From Dyella sp. ASV24 (GTDB lineage: Bacteria > Pseudomonadota > Gammaproteobacteria > Xanthomonadales > Rhodanobacteraceae): a stretch of DNA of 40,488 nucleotides. The stretch lies in the NCBI RefSeq assembly GCF_016428905.1, contig NZ_JAELTQ010000029.1, forward strand, positions 1 to 40,488. The letters are read 5' to 3'. Positions 8,606-16,189 of the stretch are shown here, one piece after another. The notes below the pieces were generated by a model. That model was given only the letters and a program-made list of their open reading frames with translations. It was not told where the DNA came from and made no database searches. The position numbers were made by a program, and so were the translations under genes. Within the stretch, counting starts at the first letter, position 1. Each line of letters begins with the position of its first letter.

Positions 8606-9648
8606 GTGCGCATGCCCTGCCACGCATCGCCATCTATGGCGCAGGCAGCGTGGGCGGCTACCTCGCGGCACGGTTACACGAGCATGCGCGGATCACCTGC
8701 ATCGGCCGTCGCCGCGTCATCGATGCATGGCGTATCCACGGCGGGCTTGACTGGAGCGATCTGCAAGGCGCCCACGAGCACGTGGCCACAAGCGATCTGG
8801 AGCTGCAGGTGAATCCGTTCGCTGCCGCCAAGGCGCATCTGGTGCTGGTGACGGTGAAATCCGCGGCCACGGAAACCGTGGCAAAGGAACTCGCGCCCGT
8901 TCTCGCGCCCGGCGTACCGGTAATAAGTTTCCAGAATGGCCTGCACAACGCAGCGGTGTTGCGCGAGGCGCTGCCCGGTCATCCGGTACTCGCCGGCATG
9001 GTGCCATTCAACGTGTTGCAGCGCATCCCCGGCGATTTCCACCAAGGGTCCGGCGGCGAATTGATGGTCGAGGCGCACGATGCGCTCAAGGCGTTCCTGC
9101 CAGTGTTCGAAGCGTCCGGTCTGGCGCTCATGCCGCGCGCCGACATGCCTGCAGTGCTTGCCGCCAAGTTGCTGCTCAACCTCAACAACGCCATCAACGC
9201 ACTGGCTAACGTGCCTCTCAAGGAAGAGCTTTCGCAACGCGACTGGCGTCGATGTCTTGCGTTGGCCCAACGCGAAGCGCTTGCTGTGTTCGCTGCCGCG
9301 GGTATCCACCCCGCCAAGCTCACGCCGCTGCCGCCGCCGTGGCTGCCACGCGTATTGGAAATGCCAGACACCTGGTTTCGCCGCCTCGCCTCGCGACTGC
9401 TCGCGATCGATCCAGTAGCCCGCTCGTCGATGTGGGAAGACCTGGAGCGCGGGCGACCGACCGAAGTCGACGCGATCAACGGTGAGGTCGTGCGCCTCGC
9501 CGAACAACACCACGTGGCGGCTCCGGTGAATGCGCGACTCGTGGCGTTGCTCCACCAGGCCGAACAATCGCGACGCGCCTGGACCGCTCAAGAGCTGCTC
9601 GACGAGTTGCAGTCGACGCCTCTCGGTTACTCTTCCGTTGCGCCGTAG
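8602..9648 (+). CDS. Ketopantoate reductase-family oxidoreductase (PanE/ApbA-like)
   Basis: The 348-residue product has the N-terminal NADP-binding motif GAGSVGGYLAARL (about 13-25), the family's AAKLLLNLNNAINAL segment with its conserved lysine and asparagines, and the C-terminal SSMWEDLERGRPTEVDAINGE region. These place it in the 2-dehydropantoate 2-reductase family, which reduces 2-oxo acids with NADPH. It is longer than classic PanE (about 300 residues). It is translationally coupled (ATGA overlap) to an FAD dehydrogenase, so it may act on another substrate rather than in pantothenate synthesis. Its end overlaps the convergent ltrA-like gene by 22 bp. Confidence 0.85.
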   Translation: MSAHALPRIAIYGAGSVGGYLAARLHEHARITCIGRRRVIDAWRIHGGLDWSDLQGAHEHVATSDLELQVNPFAAAKAHLVLVTVKSAATETVAKELAPVLAPGVPVISFQNGLHNAAVLREALPGHPVLAGMVPFNVLQRIPGDFHQGSGGELMVEAHDALKAFLPVFEASGLALMPRADMPAVLAAKLLLNLNNAINALANVPLKEELSQRDWRRCLALAQREALAVFAAAGIHPAKLTPLPPPWLPRVLEMPDTWFRRLASRLLAIDPVARSSMWEDLERGRPTEVDAINGEVVRLAEQHHVAAPVNARLVALLHQAEQSRRAWTAQELLDELQSTPLGYSSVAP

Positions 9649-10847
9649 AGCTCACGCCGAACGCTTCGCAGCGACAAGGCCTCCCATGCGGCGACTACCA
9701 CCAGTACGACGGTGGTCGCCGTTGCCAGTGACATGATGGTCATGCCCTGCGCAGGCCATAGCAGGATCGCCAGCAGCCCCAGACCGACCAGATGCGACAA
9801 AGGCACGTTGGTCCGATTGACGGCTTGCTTGAACAACGCGTTGCCGAGCAGATACAGCGCCGGTCCGCCCAGTAGCACGGCGATTTGCGCCCTTTCCGCA
9901 ACAGCATGCGGATGGGCCAGACTCAGTTCGTCGCCCACGGCGCTTACGATGATGCCGGCGACGATCAACAGGTGCAGGTACGTGTAGGCGATGCGCGCCG
10001 TACGACCGGGATCGGCGGACTGCCGAATCGAACGGCTGCCGCGCTCTGCGCCGATGTCGAAATAGATCCACCACATCGCCACGCAGCCGATAAAGGCCAC
10101 CACGAAAGCCAGCCAAAGATCCGCGGTGCGAGCACCGTCGGCAAAGCTGCTGCCCATCACCACGACCGACTCGCCGAGCGCGATGATCACGAACAAGCTG
10201 CACCGTTCGGCCATGTGCCCGCCCTCCACGTCCCACTCACTGGTGGAGGACCGCCCGAGGCCGGGCACGTAGAAGAACGCCGCCGGCCCGAGGTACTCGA
10301 TGCCCAGCGCTACTGCCCACCACACCAAGCGAATATCACCCGAGGCAAAGGCACCGATGATCCACAGCACGCCCGTCAGGGCGAGCCAGATCGTGATGCG
10401 ATAGAAGTTGAAGCGGGCCGCCTGAGCCGCATGGCGCAGGGCCCAGATCATGAACAGGGAGCGCCCCACCTGCATGGCGACATAGGCCACGGCGAACACC
10501 TTGGCGCGACCGTCGAACGCTTCGGGCAAGGCCGTCGACAGTAGCAATCCACCGAACATCAGCCCCAACACCAACAGGCGCACGGCCAAGCGCTCCGGAT
10601 CCAGCCAGTTGGTAATCCAGCCGGTGAAAATCCACACCCACCACACCGCCAGAAACAGCACGAGCACGTGGATCGCGCCGACGATGGACAAGTCGTGCAG
10701 CAACGTGTGCGACAGCTGCGTCACCGCGTAGACGAACACCAGATCGAAAAACAACTCGATATTGGTGACCTTGCCGTGCGTTCCCGGCGCACGCATGCGC
10801 AACAGGCTCGGCGTGTGGTTCTCCACCGTGGGGGCCACGTCGGACAT
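9627..10847 (-). CDS. Low temperature requirement A (LtrA) family membrane protein
   Basis: The 406-residue integral membrane protein shows the LtrA-family N-terminal signature (NIELFFDLVFVYAVTQLSH), about ten hydrophobic segments and the mid-protein HMAERCSLFVIIALGES motif. The family is named from a Listeria locus needed for growth in the cold. Its molecular activity is not established, and some members are predicted transporters. GGGAGA lies upstream of the ATG. The 3' end overlaps the convergent PanE-like gene by 22 bp, so the two stop codons lie inside each other's coding sequence. Confidence 0.92.
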   Translation of the reverse strand: MSDVAPTVENHTPSLLRMRAPGTHGKVTNIELFFDLVFVYAVTQLSHTLLHDLSIVGAIHVLVLFLAVWWVWIFTGWITNWLDPERLAVRLLVLGLMFGGLLLSTALPEAFDGRAKVFAVAYVAMQVGRSLFMIWALRHAAQAARFNFYRITIWLALTGVLWIIGAFASGDIRLVWWAVALGIEYLGPAAFFYVPGLGRSSTSEWDVEGGHMAERCSLFVIIALGESVVVMGSSFADGARTADLWLAFVVAFIGCVAMWWIYFDIGAERGSRSIRQSADPGRTARIAYTYLHLLIVAGIIVSAVGDELSLAHPHAVAERAQIAVLLGGPALYLLGNALFKQAVNRTNVPLSHLVGLGLLAILLWPAQGMTIMSLATATTVVLVVVAAWEALSLRSVRRELYGATEE

Positions 10848-10909
10848 AAGGCGATCTCCCTGGAATCGCGCCTCTTATCGCATGAGCGGCCCGGGGCCCG
10901 CCATCTTGC

Positions 10910-11218
10910 TCAGTGAGCGTCGTCCCGGATGGCAGCCACTTTGCCGTCCGCCACCACGATGGTGACAAGGCGATTGCCTTGCCGGTATTGCCATTGCTGG
11001 CCGCTGATCGCGGATGCCTTTCCGCCTTTCTTCCCGCTCCGCCCGCTATTGGCCGTCGACTTGGCCTGCGAACGATAGGCCGGCTTGCCCAACAGTTCGG
11101 TGACCCGCGTGGCGCTGTCACCCACCACCAGCACCTGACTACCCACGCGCAGGGTTCCACCTCCCGCATGTGCAGCAGACGCAAGCATCAGTAGGGTCAA
11201 ACCGAGATATCCACGCAT
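10910..11218 (-). CDS. Small exported DUF2845 protein, copy 1
   Basis: The 102-residue product has a signal peptide (probable cleavage after AHA, residue 18) and a DUF2845 core: LRVGSQVLVVGDSATRV, then LLGKP, then WQYR and a terminal beta-hairpin. Compared with its neighbour at 11343-11615 it carries an extra Ser/Lys/Gly-rich stretch (about residues 52-70) in place of the usual acidic loop. GAGGT precedes the ATG. The function of the family is unknown. Location is predicted to be the periplasm. The two copies are adjacent on one strand and probably arose by duplication. Confidence 0.8.
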   Translation of the reverse strand: MRGYLGLTLLMLASAAHAGGGTLRVGSQVLVVGDSATRVTELLGKPAYRSQAKSTANSGRSGKKGGKASAISGQQWQYRQGNRLVTIVVADGKVAAIRDDAH

Positions 11219-11342
11219 TACTCGTTACCTCTCGCTGCGCATGACGCGCGGAGAGGCCACCCTAGCGTGGTGTCAGGGGGTGCGATATTCGCCGGAGACC
11301 GCGTTGGCGTGTCAGCGCTGCCCGCGTGCCGGCGTCATTCGC

Positions 11343-11615
11343 TCAGCGCGAGCGATCGGCGATATCCGACACCCTGCCGTCGATGATGGTGATGATCACA
11401 ATGCGCCCGTCATCGCGCAGGTACTGCCAGCGCTCGCCCTGGTAGCCACCGAAATCACTCTCCACGGGCTCCTTGAAGTCAGGCTTGCCCATCAACTGCA
11501 TGGCGCGGGCGGCACTGTCGCCGACGGTGAGTACCTGGCTTCCGACGCGGTAGGTGCTGCTCGCATAGGCAGTCGCGCTCAAAAGCAACAGGGCGAGGAG
11601 GAGGTAGCGGCGCAT
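11343..11615 (-). CDS. Small exported DUF2845 protein, copy 2
   Basis: The 90-residue product has a signal peptide (cleavage near residue 18, AYA) followed by a standard DUF2845 core: YRVGSQVLTVGDSAARA, LMGKPDFKEPVES, GERWQYLRDDGR and a final IIDGRVSDI strand. GGAG lies 6 bases before the ATG. It is the more family-typical of the two tandem DUF2845 genes. The role is unknown and a periplasmic location is predicted. The gap of about 125 bp to copy 1 suggests the two are read together or from nearby promoters. Confidence 0.85.
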   Translation of the reverse strand: MRRYLLLALLLLSATAYASSTYRVGSQVLTVGDSAARAMQLMGKPDFKEPVESDFGGYQGERWQYLRDDGRIVIITIIDGRVSDIADRSR

Positions 11616-11641
11616 GATGAACTCCGTGTCGTCGATGACAC

Positions 11642-12217
11642 TCAGAAACCGGTTCCCGGTGTCGCGAGATAGGCCTGCTCCGCAGGCGTATCGGCGCGAC
11701 CAAGAACGGCGTTGCGGTGGGGAAACCTGCCGAACTGGTCTATCACATCGTGGTGGCGGCGGGCGTAATCAAGGAAGCCTTCGTAACGGGAACGTACCGC
11801 GGCCGACTGGCTCGCCACGAGCCGCTCGAACAGGCCCACGCAATGCCGCTGCAACACCAGGCTTTCCGCATGTTCCAGCGGCATGTAGGCAAAAACACGC
11901 TGCAACGGCGGCAACTGCAGGTCAAACCCACGGGCAATGCCATCCAGCGCGATGACTTGCGTGTCCGGGTCATTGGCCCAGGCGCCAGCATCGTCGCGGT
12001 AAAGATTGCGGCTGAACTGATCGCGGACGATCAGCAGGGCCAGCCAGCCAGCGGGGACTTGCGCCCAATGGTCGAGATCGCCGCGCCGGGCAGCCGCCAG
12101 CGTCTCGGCGAAGCGCTCACGGACCGTGGCGTCGAACGCATCGCTACGCTCGAACCAGTGCGCCTGAGAGGCGCTGTCGAACCAGAAATCCAGCACGTCC
12201 GTGGGGGTCGCCGGCAC
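11642..12217 (-). CDS. DUF924 family protein
   Basis: The 191-residue soluble protein starts with the DUF924 pattern VLDFWFD and contains ALLIVRDQFSRNLYRDD, FAYMPLEHAES and RFPHRNAVLGR, all hallmarks of this helical, TPR-like family. No biochemical activity is firmly assigned, and no signal peptide or membrane segment is seen, so it should be cytoplasmic. AAGGAGGG lies just before the ATG, an almost perfect ribosome-binding site. It is followed closely (about 27 bp) by the DUF2845 copy 2 gene on the same strand. Confidence 0.92.
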   Translation of the reverse strand: MPATPTDVLDFWFDSASQAHWFERSDAFDATVRERFAETLAAARRGDLDHWAQVPAGWLALLIVRDQFSRNLYRDDAGAWANDPDTQVIALDGIARGFDLQLPPLQRVFAYMPLEHAESLVLQRHCVGLFERLVASQSAAVRSRYEGFLDYARRHHDVIDQFGRFPHRNAVLGRADTPAEQAYLATPGTGF

Positions 12218-12245
12218 ATGCCCTCCTTGTCATTGAGACGACCGG

Positions 12246-12722
12246 TTAACCGTGGGTGGTTCCGGCCAAGCAATGCATATCCTTATGGATGCCATGCAGG
12301 CGGGACAACTGGACTCTCAGCACACGCGCCGATTCGTCCGAGGCCTGCGCCATCTGTCGCTCGAAACAGTTCAACAGCACGCATTCGTTGCGGGCCAGGC
12401 AATGCACCCAGGCCGTATCCCGGTTGGACGCCATGCTGGTCACCAGCTCCGCCAGCCCACTGCGGATGACGCCCGCCAGCGTGCCATGACGGGCCGGCGC
12501 ACGCCCAGCGGAGTGAACCTGCACCTGCAGGTCACCGATCAGGGTATCCAGCGTTTGTAGATTCTCGGCCAGCAGGGCTTGCAGGCCTGGCTCGCGCACT
12601 TGGGCCAGGGCCCGGCGGTACAGGTCCCGGTCGTCGATGCCCCGTCGGATAAGGGCGTTGTAGTTTGGTACGCGCGACACGAGGTCGCCTCCTGCGGTGC
12701 CTGAAACGGTAGCGGTTGCCAT
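12246..12722 (-). CDS. PA2169-type four-helix-bundle protein (DUF2383)
   Basis: The 158-residue protein is entirely helical by composition. It matches the PA2169/DUF2383 pattern: YNALIRRGIDDRDLYRRAL, a central helix around LAENLQTLDTLIGDLQ, and a long C-terminal helix ending LHGIHKDMHCLA. The family adopts a ferritin-like four-helix bundle, but I see no full di-iron ligand set. It may be a stress-related protein, which is only an inference from family and neighbours. AAGGACGAGG precedes the ATG. DUF924 lies 28 bp downstream on the same strand. Confidence 0.75.
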   Translation of the reverse strand: MATATVSGTAGGDLVSRVPNYNALIRRGIDDRDLYRRALAQVREPGLQALLAENLQTLDTLIGDLQVQVHSAGRAPARHGTLAGVIRSGLAELVTSMASNRDTAWVHCLARNECVLLNCFERQMAQASDESARVLRVQLSRLHGIHKDMHCLAGTTHG

Positions 12723-12790
12723 CCTCGTCCTTCGCCACTTAGCAGAAGGTTAACCCTGGGCGAAGAAGCAACTCATGCTCAGCCCCCTTT

Positions 12791-13543
12791 TTACTGTCCC
12801 ACCTGAAGGAGATTCAGGGGCTGGCCACCCGCGCTGCGAATGCCTTGCTGGAGCTCCGCCAGACGCTGGACCGCCGGACACAAGGCCTGTACCTGCGGCG
12901 AAAGTGCTTGCATCCGCTGCTCCAGCCGGGGGCGTAGCTCGGTGGTCAGGTCCGCCGCAGTGTCACGCAAGCTGGCAGCGGCCTGCAGATCCCCCGTCAT
13001 GGCGGCATTGACCGCCTGCTGGCCGAGATCATTGGCCAGCAGGGGCATCAGATCCGAGGCCAATTGGTTGGCGTACTGATCGGCTAGGTTGCCTTGCCAG
13101 TCGTGCGTGCTGTTGCTGGCGGCAAGGCGCTGCTTGAGCTCGGTGGCGCGGGCAGCCACACGCTGGTCCAGTTCCGTGCGGGTGGCGGGGTCCAGCGAAA
13201 GGCGGGCCGATTCGTCATGCATGGCGGCCACCAGCATGTCCACGCCGTTGGACGCGACCGCCTTCGCCCGCGGCTCCAAAGCACGTAGCTCGCGCTCGAA
13301 CAGGGCCAGTCGGTCCTCGTCGTCCGGGCGCAGCGACACGGCAACGCCGTCCGTACGCAATGCGCCATCCCGCAATTCAACCTGACGGGGCAACGGCTGC
13401 GCGCGATCAAACAGAAGGTGATCAGGCGTTACCGTCAGGTCGTAGCTGCTGGTGGCATGGCAGGTGGTCGCCAGATCCTGCGCGCACAGCGCCGTGCTGG
13501 CGAACGGCAGAATCAGAGCAACGGCTAGGCAGCGCAGGCGCAT
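12791..13543 (-). CDS. YggN-like exported protein (DUF2884)
   Basis: The 250-residue product has a signal peptide (hydrophobic residues 6-18, cleavage about residue 21) and resembles the YggN/DUF2884 family. It has an N-terminal beta-rich part (SYDLTVTPDHLLFD, VELRDGALRTDG) followed by a long, Ala/Leu/Gln-rich helical part that ends in LPLL-type repeats and a conserved cysteine near residue 220. It is predicted periplasmic and of unknown function. The Shine-Dalgarno sequence is weak. It lies 67 bp downstream of a membrane protein gene. Confidence 0.75.
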   Translation of the reverse strand: MRLRCLAVALILPFASTALCAQDLATTCHATSSYDLTVTPDHLLFDRAQPLPRQVELRDGALRTDGVAVSLRPDDEDRLALFERELRALEPRAKAVASNGVDMLVAAMHDESARLSLDPATRTELDQRVAARATELKQRLAASNSTHDWQGNLADQYANQLASDLMPLLANDLGQQAVNAAMTGDLQAAASLRDTAADLTTELRPRLEQRMQALSPQVQALCPAVQRLAELQQGIRSAGGQPLNLLQVGQ

Positions 13544-13610
13544 GGAAAAACTCGGAACGGACGATGTCGCAGCGATAACCCGTACTGCGGCAACCGCACC
13601 TGAACCGGCG

Positions 13611-14165
13611 TCACCCGCCGGTTCGACGCAGCTTGCGAAACTGCGCGCGTATCTGCGGGCGGCCTAGCCACCAGGCCAGCCAGAGCAAGGCAGGCGCACC
13701 GGCAATCTTGGTGCCCATGGCAATGAGGAAGCTGCGATGCATGTGGGCCAGCGCCAGCTGCGATGCTGTGTCCAGCGACGACTGCGCATTCGTCAATGCA
13801 ACCGCCTGACTGAACTCGCGCCACTGCGAAAACAGCATCAAACCGCCGACGAGTCCCCAGCCGATGGCCAGCAGCACGCAGGCCACCTGCAGGCTGGCAC
13901 GCGCCCAAGCCTGGCGAAGGATGGCACCGGCGCAGATCACCACCAGCGCGAAGGCGATGATGAAATACAGCACATCCCACGCCAGCATCTTCTGCAACTG
14001 GAGAATGTCCCCCGAGTCCGACGCTGGCAGCGGTTTCAGCGCCTGCCACAACTGCCCGGCATGCGTCATGTACTGCAAGCAGCCATAAGCGGCGAGCAAC
14101 AGGATCAGCCACGCGGCAATGCGCCAGAACGCAAAGCCCTTGTCGTTACGCATGGTCAGCGGCAT
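13611..14165 (-). CDS. Four-helix integral membrane protein, function unknown
   Basis: The 184-residue protein has four hydrophobic segments at about 14-30, 64-84, 90-115 and 145-165, with a basic C-terminus (RKLRRTGG). I do not recognise a family. Its ATG at 14165 overlaps the stop of the upstream peroxiredoxin gene in the arrangement TGATG, so the two are translationally coupled, and GAAGG lies about 11 bases upstream. A second in-frame ATG sits four codons later. Coupling suggests a link to envelope redox defence, but nothing in the sequence shows an activity. Confidence 0.75.
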   Translation of the reverse strand: MPLTMRNDKGFAFWRIAAWLILLLAAYGCLQYMTHAGQLWQALKPLPASDSGDILQLQKMLAWDVLYFIIAFALVVICAGAILRQAWARASLQVACVLLAIGWGLVGGLMLFSQWREFSQAVALTNAQSSLDTASQLALAHMHRSFLIAMGTKIAGAPALLWLAWWLGRPQIRAQFRKLRRTGG

Positions 14166-14710
14166 CAGGAGGAAGCCTTCAGTGAGGCCAGGTCGGACAA
14201 CACCTGAGCTGAGTTCTTTTCCGGATCCACGTCCTGGTAGACCTTGGCGATCTTGCCCTGCGGGTCGATCAGGAAGGTGGTCCGACGCGCGTACTTGAAG
14301 CCGATCTTGGAGGCGAGCACACCGTAGGCCTGGGCCGTCTTACTGTCGGCATCGGACAGCAGCGGAAACGGCACGTGGTATTTGGCGGCGAACTCTGCAT
14401 GCGACTTCACGTCGTCCAGGCTCACGCCCAGCACATCGGCGCCCTGCTGGCGCAGCTTGGCCACGTCATCGCGAAAGCTGCAGACCTCGGTGGTGCAGCC
14501 CGGCGTAAAGTCCTTCGGGTAGAAATACAGCACCACCCAGTGGCCCTTGTGATCGGCCGGGGTATGCCACTTGCCGTTCTGATCCTCCAGGCGGAAATCG
14601 GGGGCCGCCTGCCCTACCTGGGGCATGGCGGAAGCGGGCTCGTCGGCATGCGCCGGAACGAACACCCCGAGCAAGAGACTCAGCAAGCAAAAGAACCATA
14701 AGCGACGCAT
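14165..14710 (-). CDS. Exported Bcp/PrxQ-type peroxiredoxin
   Basis: The 181-residue thiol peroxidase is predicted to reduce peroxides in the periplasm. The signal peptide covers residues 1-22 (cleavage after AHA). The mature part has APDFRLEDQNGK, the strand VVLYFYPKDFTPGC with the peroxidatic cysteine at about C72, and a resolving cysteine five residues later (C77), the PrxQ/Bcp pattern. A conserved arginine lies near the C-terminal half (YARRTTFLIDP). The start at 14710 is chosen because the signal peptide begins there; an upstream ATG at 14755 would bury it. Cytoplasmic Bcp lacks a signal peptide, so this is an exported variant. Confidence 0.9.
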   Translation of the reverse strand: MRRLWFFCLLSLLLGVFVPAHADEPASAMPQVGQAAPDFRLEDQNGKWHTPADHKGHWVVLYFYPKDFTPGCTTEVCSFRDDVAKLRQQGADVLGVSLDDVKSHAEFAAKYHVPFPLLSDADSKTAQAYGVLASKIGFKYARRTTFLIDPQGKIAKVYQDVDPEKNSAQVLSDLASLKASS

Positions 14711-14755
14711 CACGACACTCCAACCGGATAACCCGCAGAGTGTACGCGTACCCAA

Positions 14756-14783
14756 ACAAAGGGCGCCACGCGGCGCCCTTTGT
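14756..14783 (-). terminator. Terminator after the small secreted-protein gene
   Basis: A perfect 12-bp stem (ACAAAGGGCGCC / GGCGCCCTTTGT) with a 4-base loop lies 20 bp after the 14804 stop codon, with T-rich flanks on the minus strand. It separates that gene from the peroxiredoxin gene. Confidence 0.85.
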
Positions 14784-14803
14784 GTACTGCAGCAAGATGG
14801 GCC

Positions 14804-15262
14804 TTATTCGCGGGTGATGGAGAACGCACCCACCGAAACACCCAGGTTCACACCCTCGCCGCTGCCATGCAGCGCCAGCGACGTGGTGCCCTTGGACAAC
14901 ACCTGCGCCTCGCCGCTCTTGACCACACCCGCCTCGGCGCCCGCTTGCGCGTAATCGCCGAACACGTCGTCGATGCTGCGCACGTGGGTGATGTCACCCT
15001 TGCCGTTGTCGATGCGGTACTTGCCGGCAGTGAGGCCACCGCCGTTGACGCTGATCTTCACTTTGGCCTTCTGGCCATTGCTGCACATCACCGTACCGTG
15101 GCCTTCGGCGTGCTTATAGATGAGCGACCAGCCGGAGATGCTGAAGCTCAGGTCGCACTTCACGTCTGCGTCGGCCGCCCTGGCCGATGCCACTGGCAAT
15201 GCCGTCACGGCTCCCGCACAGGCAAGCACCAGAGCAGCCATACCGAATGTACGCTTGATCAT
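14804..15262 (-). CDS. Small exported protein, possibly DUF992-like
   Basis: The 152-residue product has a clear signal peptide (cleavage about residue 29, ARA). The mature domain of about 120 residues has two cysteines (KCDLSFSISGW and TVMCSNGQ), many glycines and alternating beta-strand-like stretches, ending LGVSVGAFSITRE. Its order of motifs (VKC start, GYxQA-like Ala-rich middle, ALHGSGEGVNLGVSVG end) recalls DUF992 proteins, but the match is by eye and weak. The ATG at 15262 has AGGAGAAGG directly upstream. It is flanked by its own terminator and is divergent from the stress-protein gene. Confidence 0.8.
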   Translation of the reverse strand: MIKRTFGMAALVLACAGAVTALPVASARAADADVKCDLSFSISGWSLIYKHAEGHGTVMCSNGQKAKVKISVNGGGLTAGKYRIDNGKGDITHVRSIDDVFGDYAQAGAEAGVVKSGEAQVLSKGTTSLALHGSGEGVNLGVSVGAFSITRE

Positions 15263-15621
15263 CACCTTCTCCTTGTCTCGAAAGGGAACCTGGAACACCA
15301 ACCATCGCGGTGGACGGCTCGTTCCGGCCGTCCAGCGGTGAACCTCAGTGGGTCCATCGTCGGCAGTTGCCGTGAAAGTCGTGTGCAATTCGTAGGACGA
15401 CGGGTTAACAACACCTGTCCGGCATTGACGCCAGCCTTGAAAAAAACAAACCAGGGCGGGCGGTTGCGCCTTCCTGTACGGCGCACGACGAAGGTGACGG
15501 GCGAGCTCGCCACCATGGCGCGCGCTCCCGTCGAGGATTACGCTGGAACCGTTATCCGCAGGCCGGGATGTTCCGGACCGGCACGTCCACCAACTCGCGC
15601 CTGCCTGCCAAGAGGTCATGC
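15263..15621. other. Divergent intergenic region
   Basis: This 359-bp gap separates the divergent small secreted-protein and universal-stress-protein genes and should hold both promoters. A short inverted repeat (GGACGG / CCGTCC) lies around 15313-15334 in the leader of the minus-strand gene, and a poly-A stretch lies near 15439. No gene or clear sigma-factor site was found. Confidence 0.4.
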
Positions 15622-16038
15622 ATGCTCAAGTACTCGCTGGTCGGTTATGACGGTTCGCCCACCTCGCAACGCGCGGTTCGTTTTGCCGTGGAGTTGGCGC
15701 AGGCCACTGGCGGTCGCGTCCGCGTGGTGTCCGTATTGCAGGTGACTGAGGGCAGCGCGGACACCTGTGCGCTGATGATGACCGACCAAGGCGGCACGCG
15801 TTGCTCGCGATTGCTCGACGAAGTGAAGCAAATCGTACCCGACGCGGCGTCGCTGATCGACGCGGAAGTCGTACGCGGCAGCCCGGGCGACGTGCTGCTC
15901 GAGCAGGTCCGCAAGCACCAGGTGGATCACGTGGTCATCGGCCATACCGAGCGTGGCGCCCTTGCGCGCTGGCTGCTGGGTTCCGTTTCGGGTGACGTGT
16001 TGGAGCGCGCCCACGTACCTGTGACGGTGATCCGCTGA
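15622..16038 (+). CDS. Universal stress protein, UspA family
   Basis: The 138-residue single-domain protein starts YSLVGYDGS, the first strand of the Usp fold. It ends with a nucleotide-loop-like motif (VIGHTERGALARWLLGSVS) followed by VPVTVIR, the usual last strand. This glycine-rich loop is of the ATP-binding type. Such proteins accumulate in stress or growth arrest; the exact role here is unknown. The start at 15622 (AAGAGG upstream) is preferred over 15568 because the domain begins there. Confidence 0.92.
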   Translation: MLKYSLVGYDGSPTSQRAVRFAVELAQATGGRVRVVSVLQVTEGSADTCALMMTDQGGTRCSRLLDEVKQIVPDAASLIDAEVVRGSPGDVLLEQVRKHQVDHVVIGHTERGALARWLLGSVSGDVLERAHVPVTVIR

Positions 16039-16189
16039 ACTGACGAGATACCCAGCGCGGCCCCAGGGTGAGCATTCGTTAATCCCCTGTCGGCGTCTCT
16101 CGTCGTATGCTGTCACATGATCGTCATGCCAGGCTGGCGCCGTGCCACGCGCCGCTTCAGTCCTATGGCCCCCGCACAGGAAAGACCGC

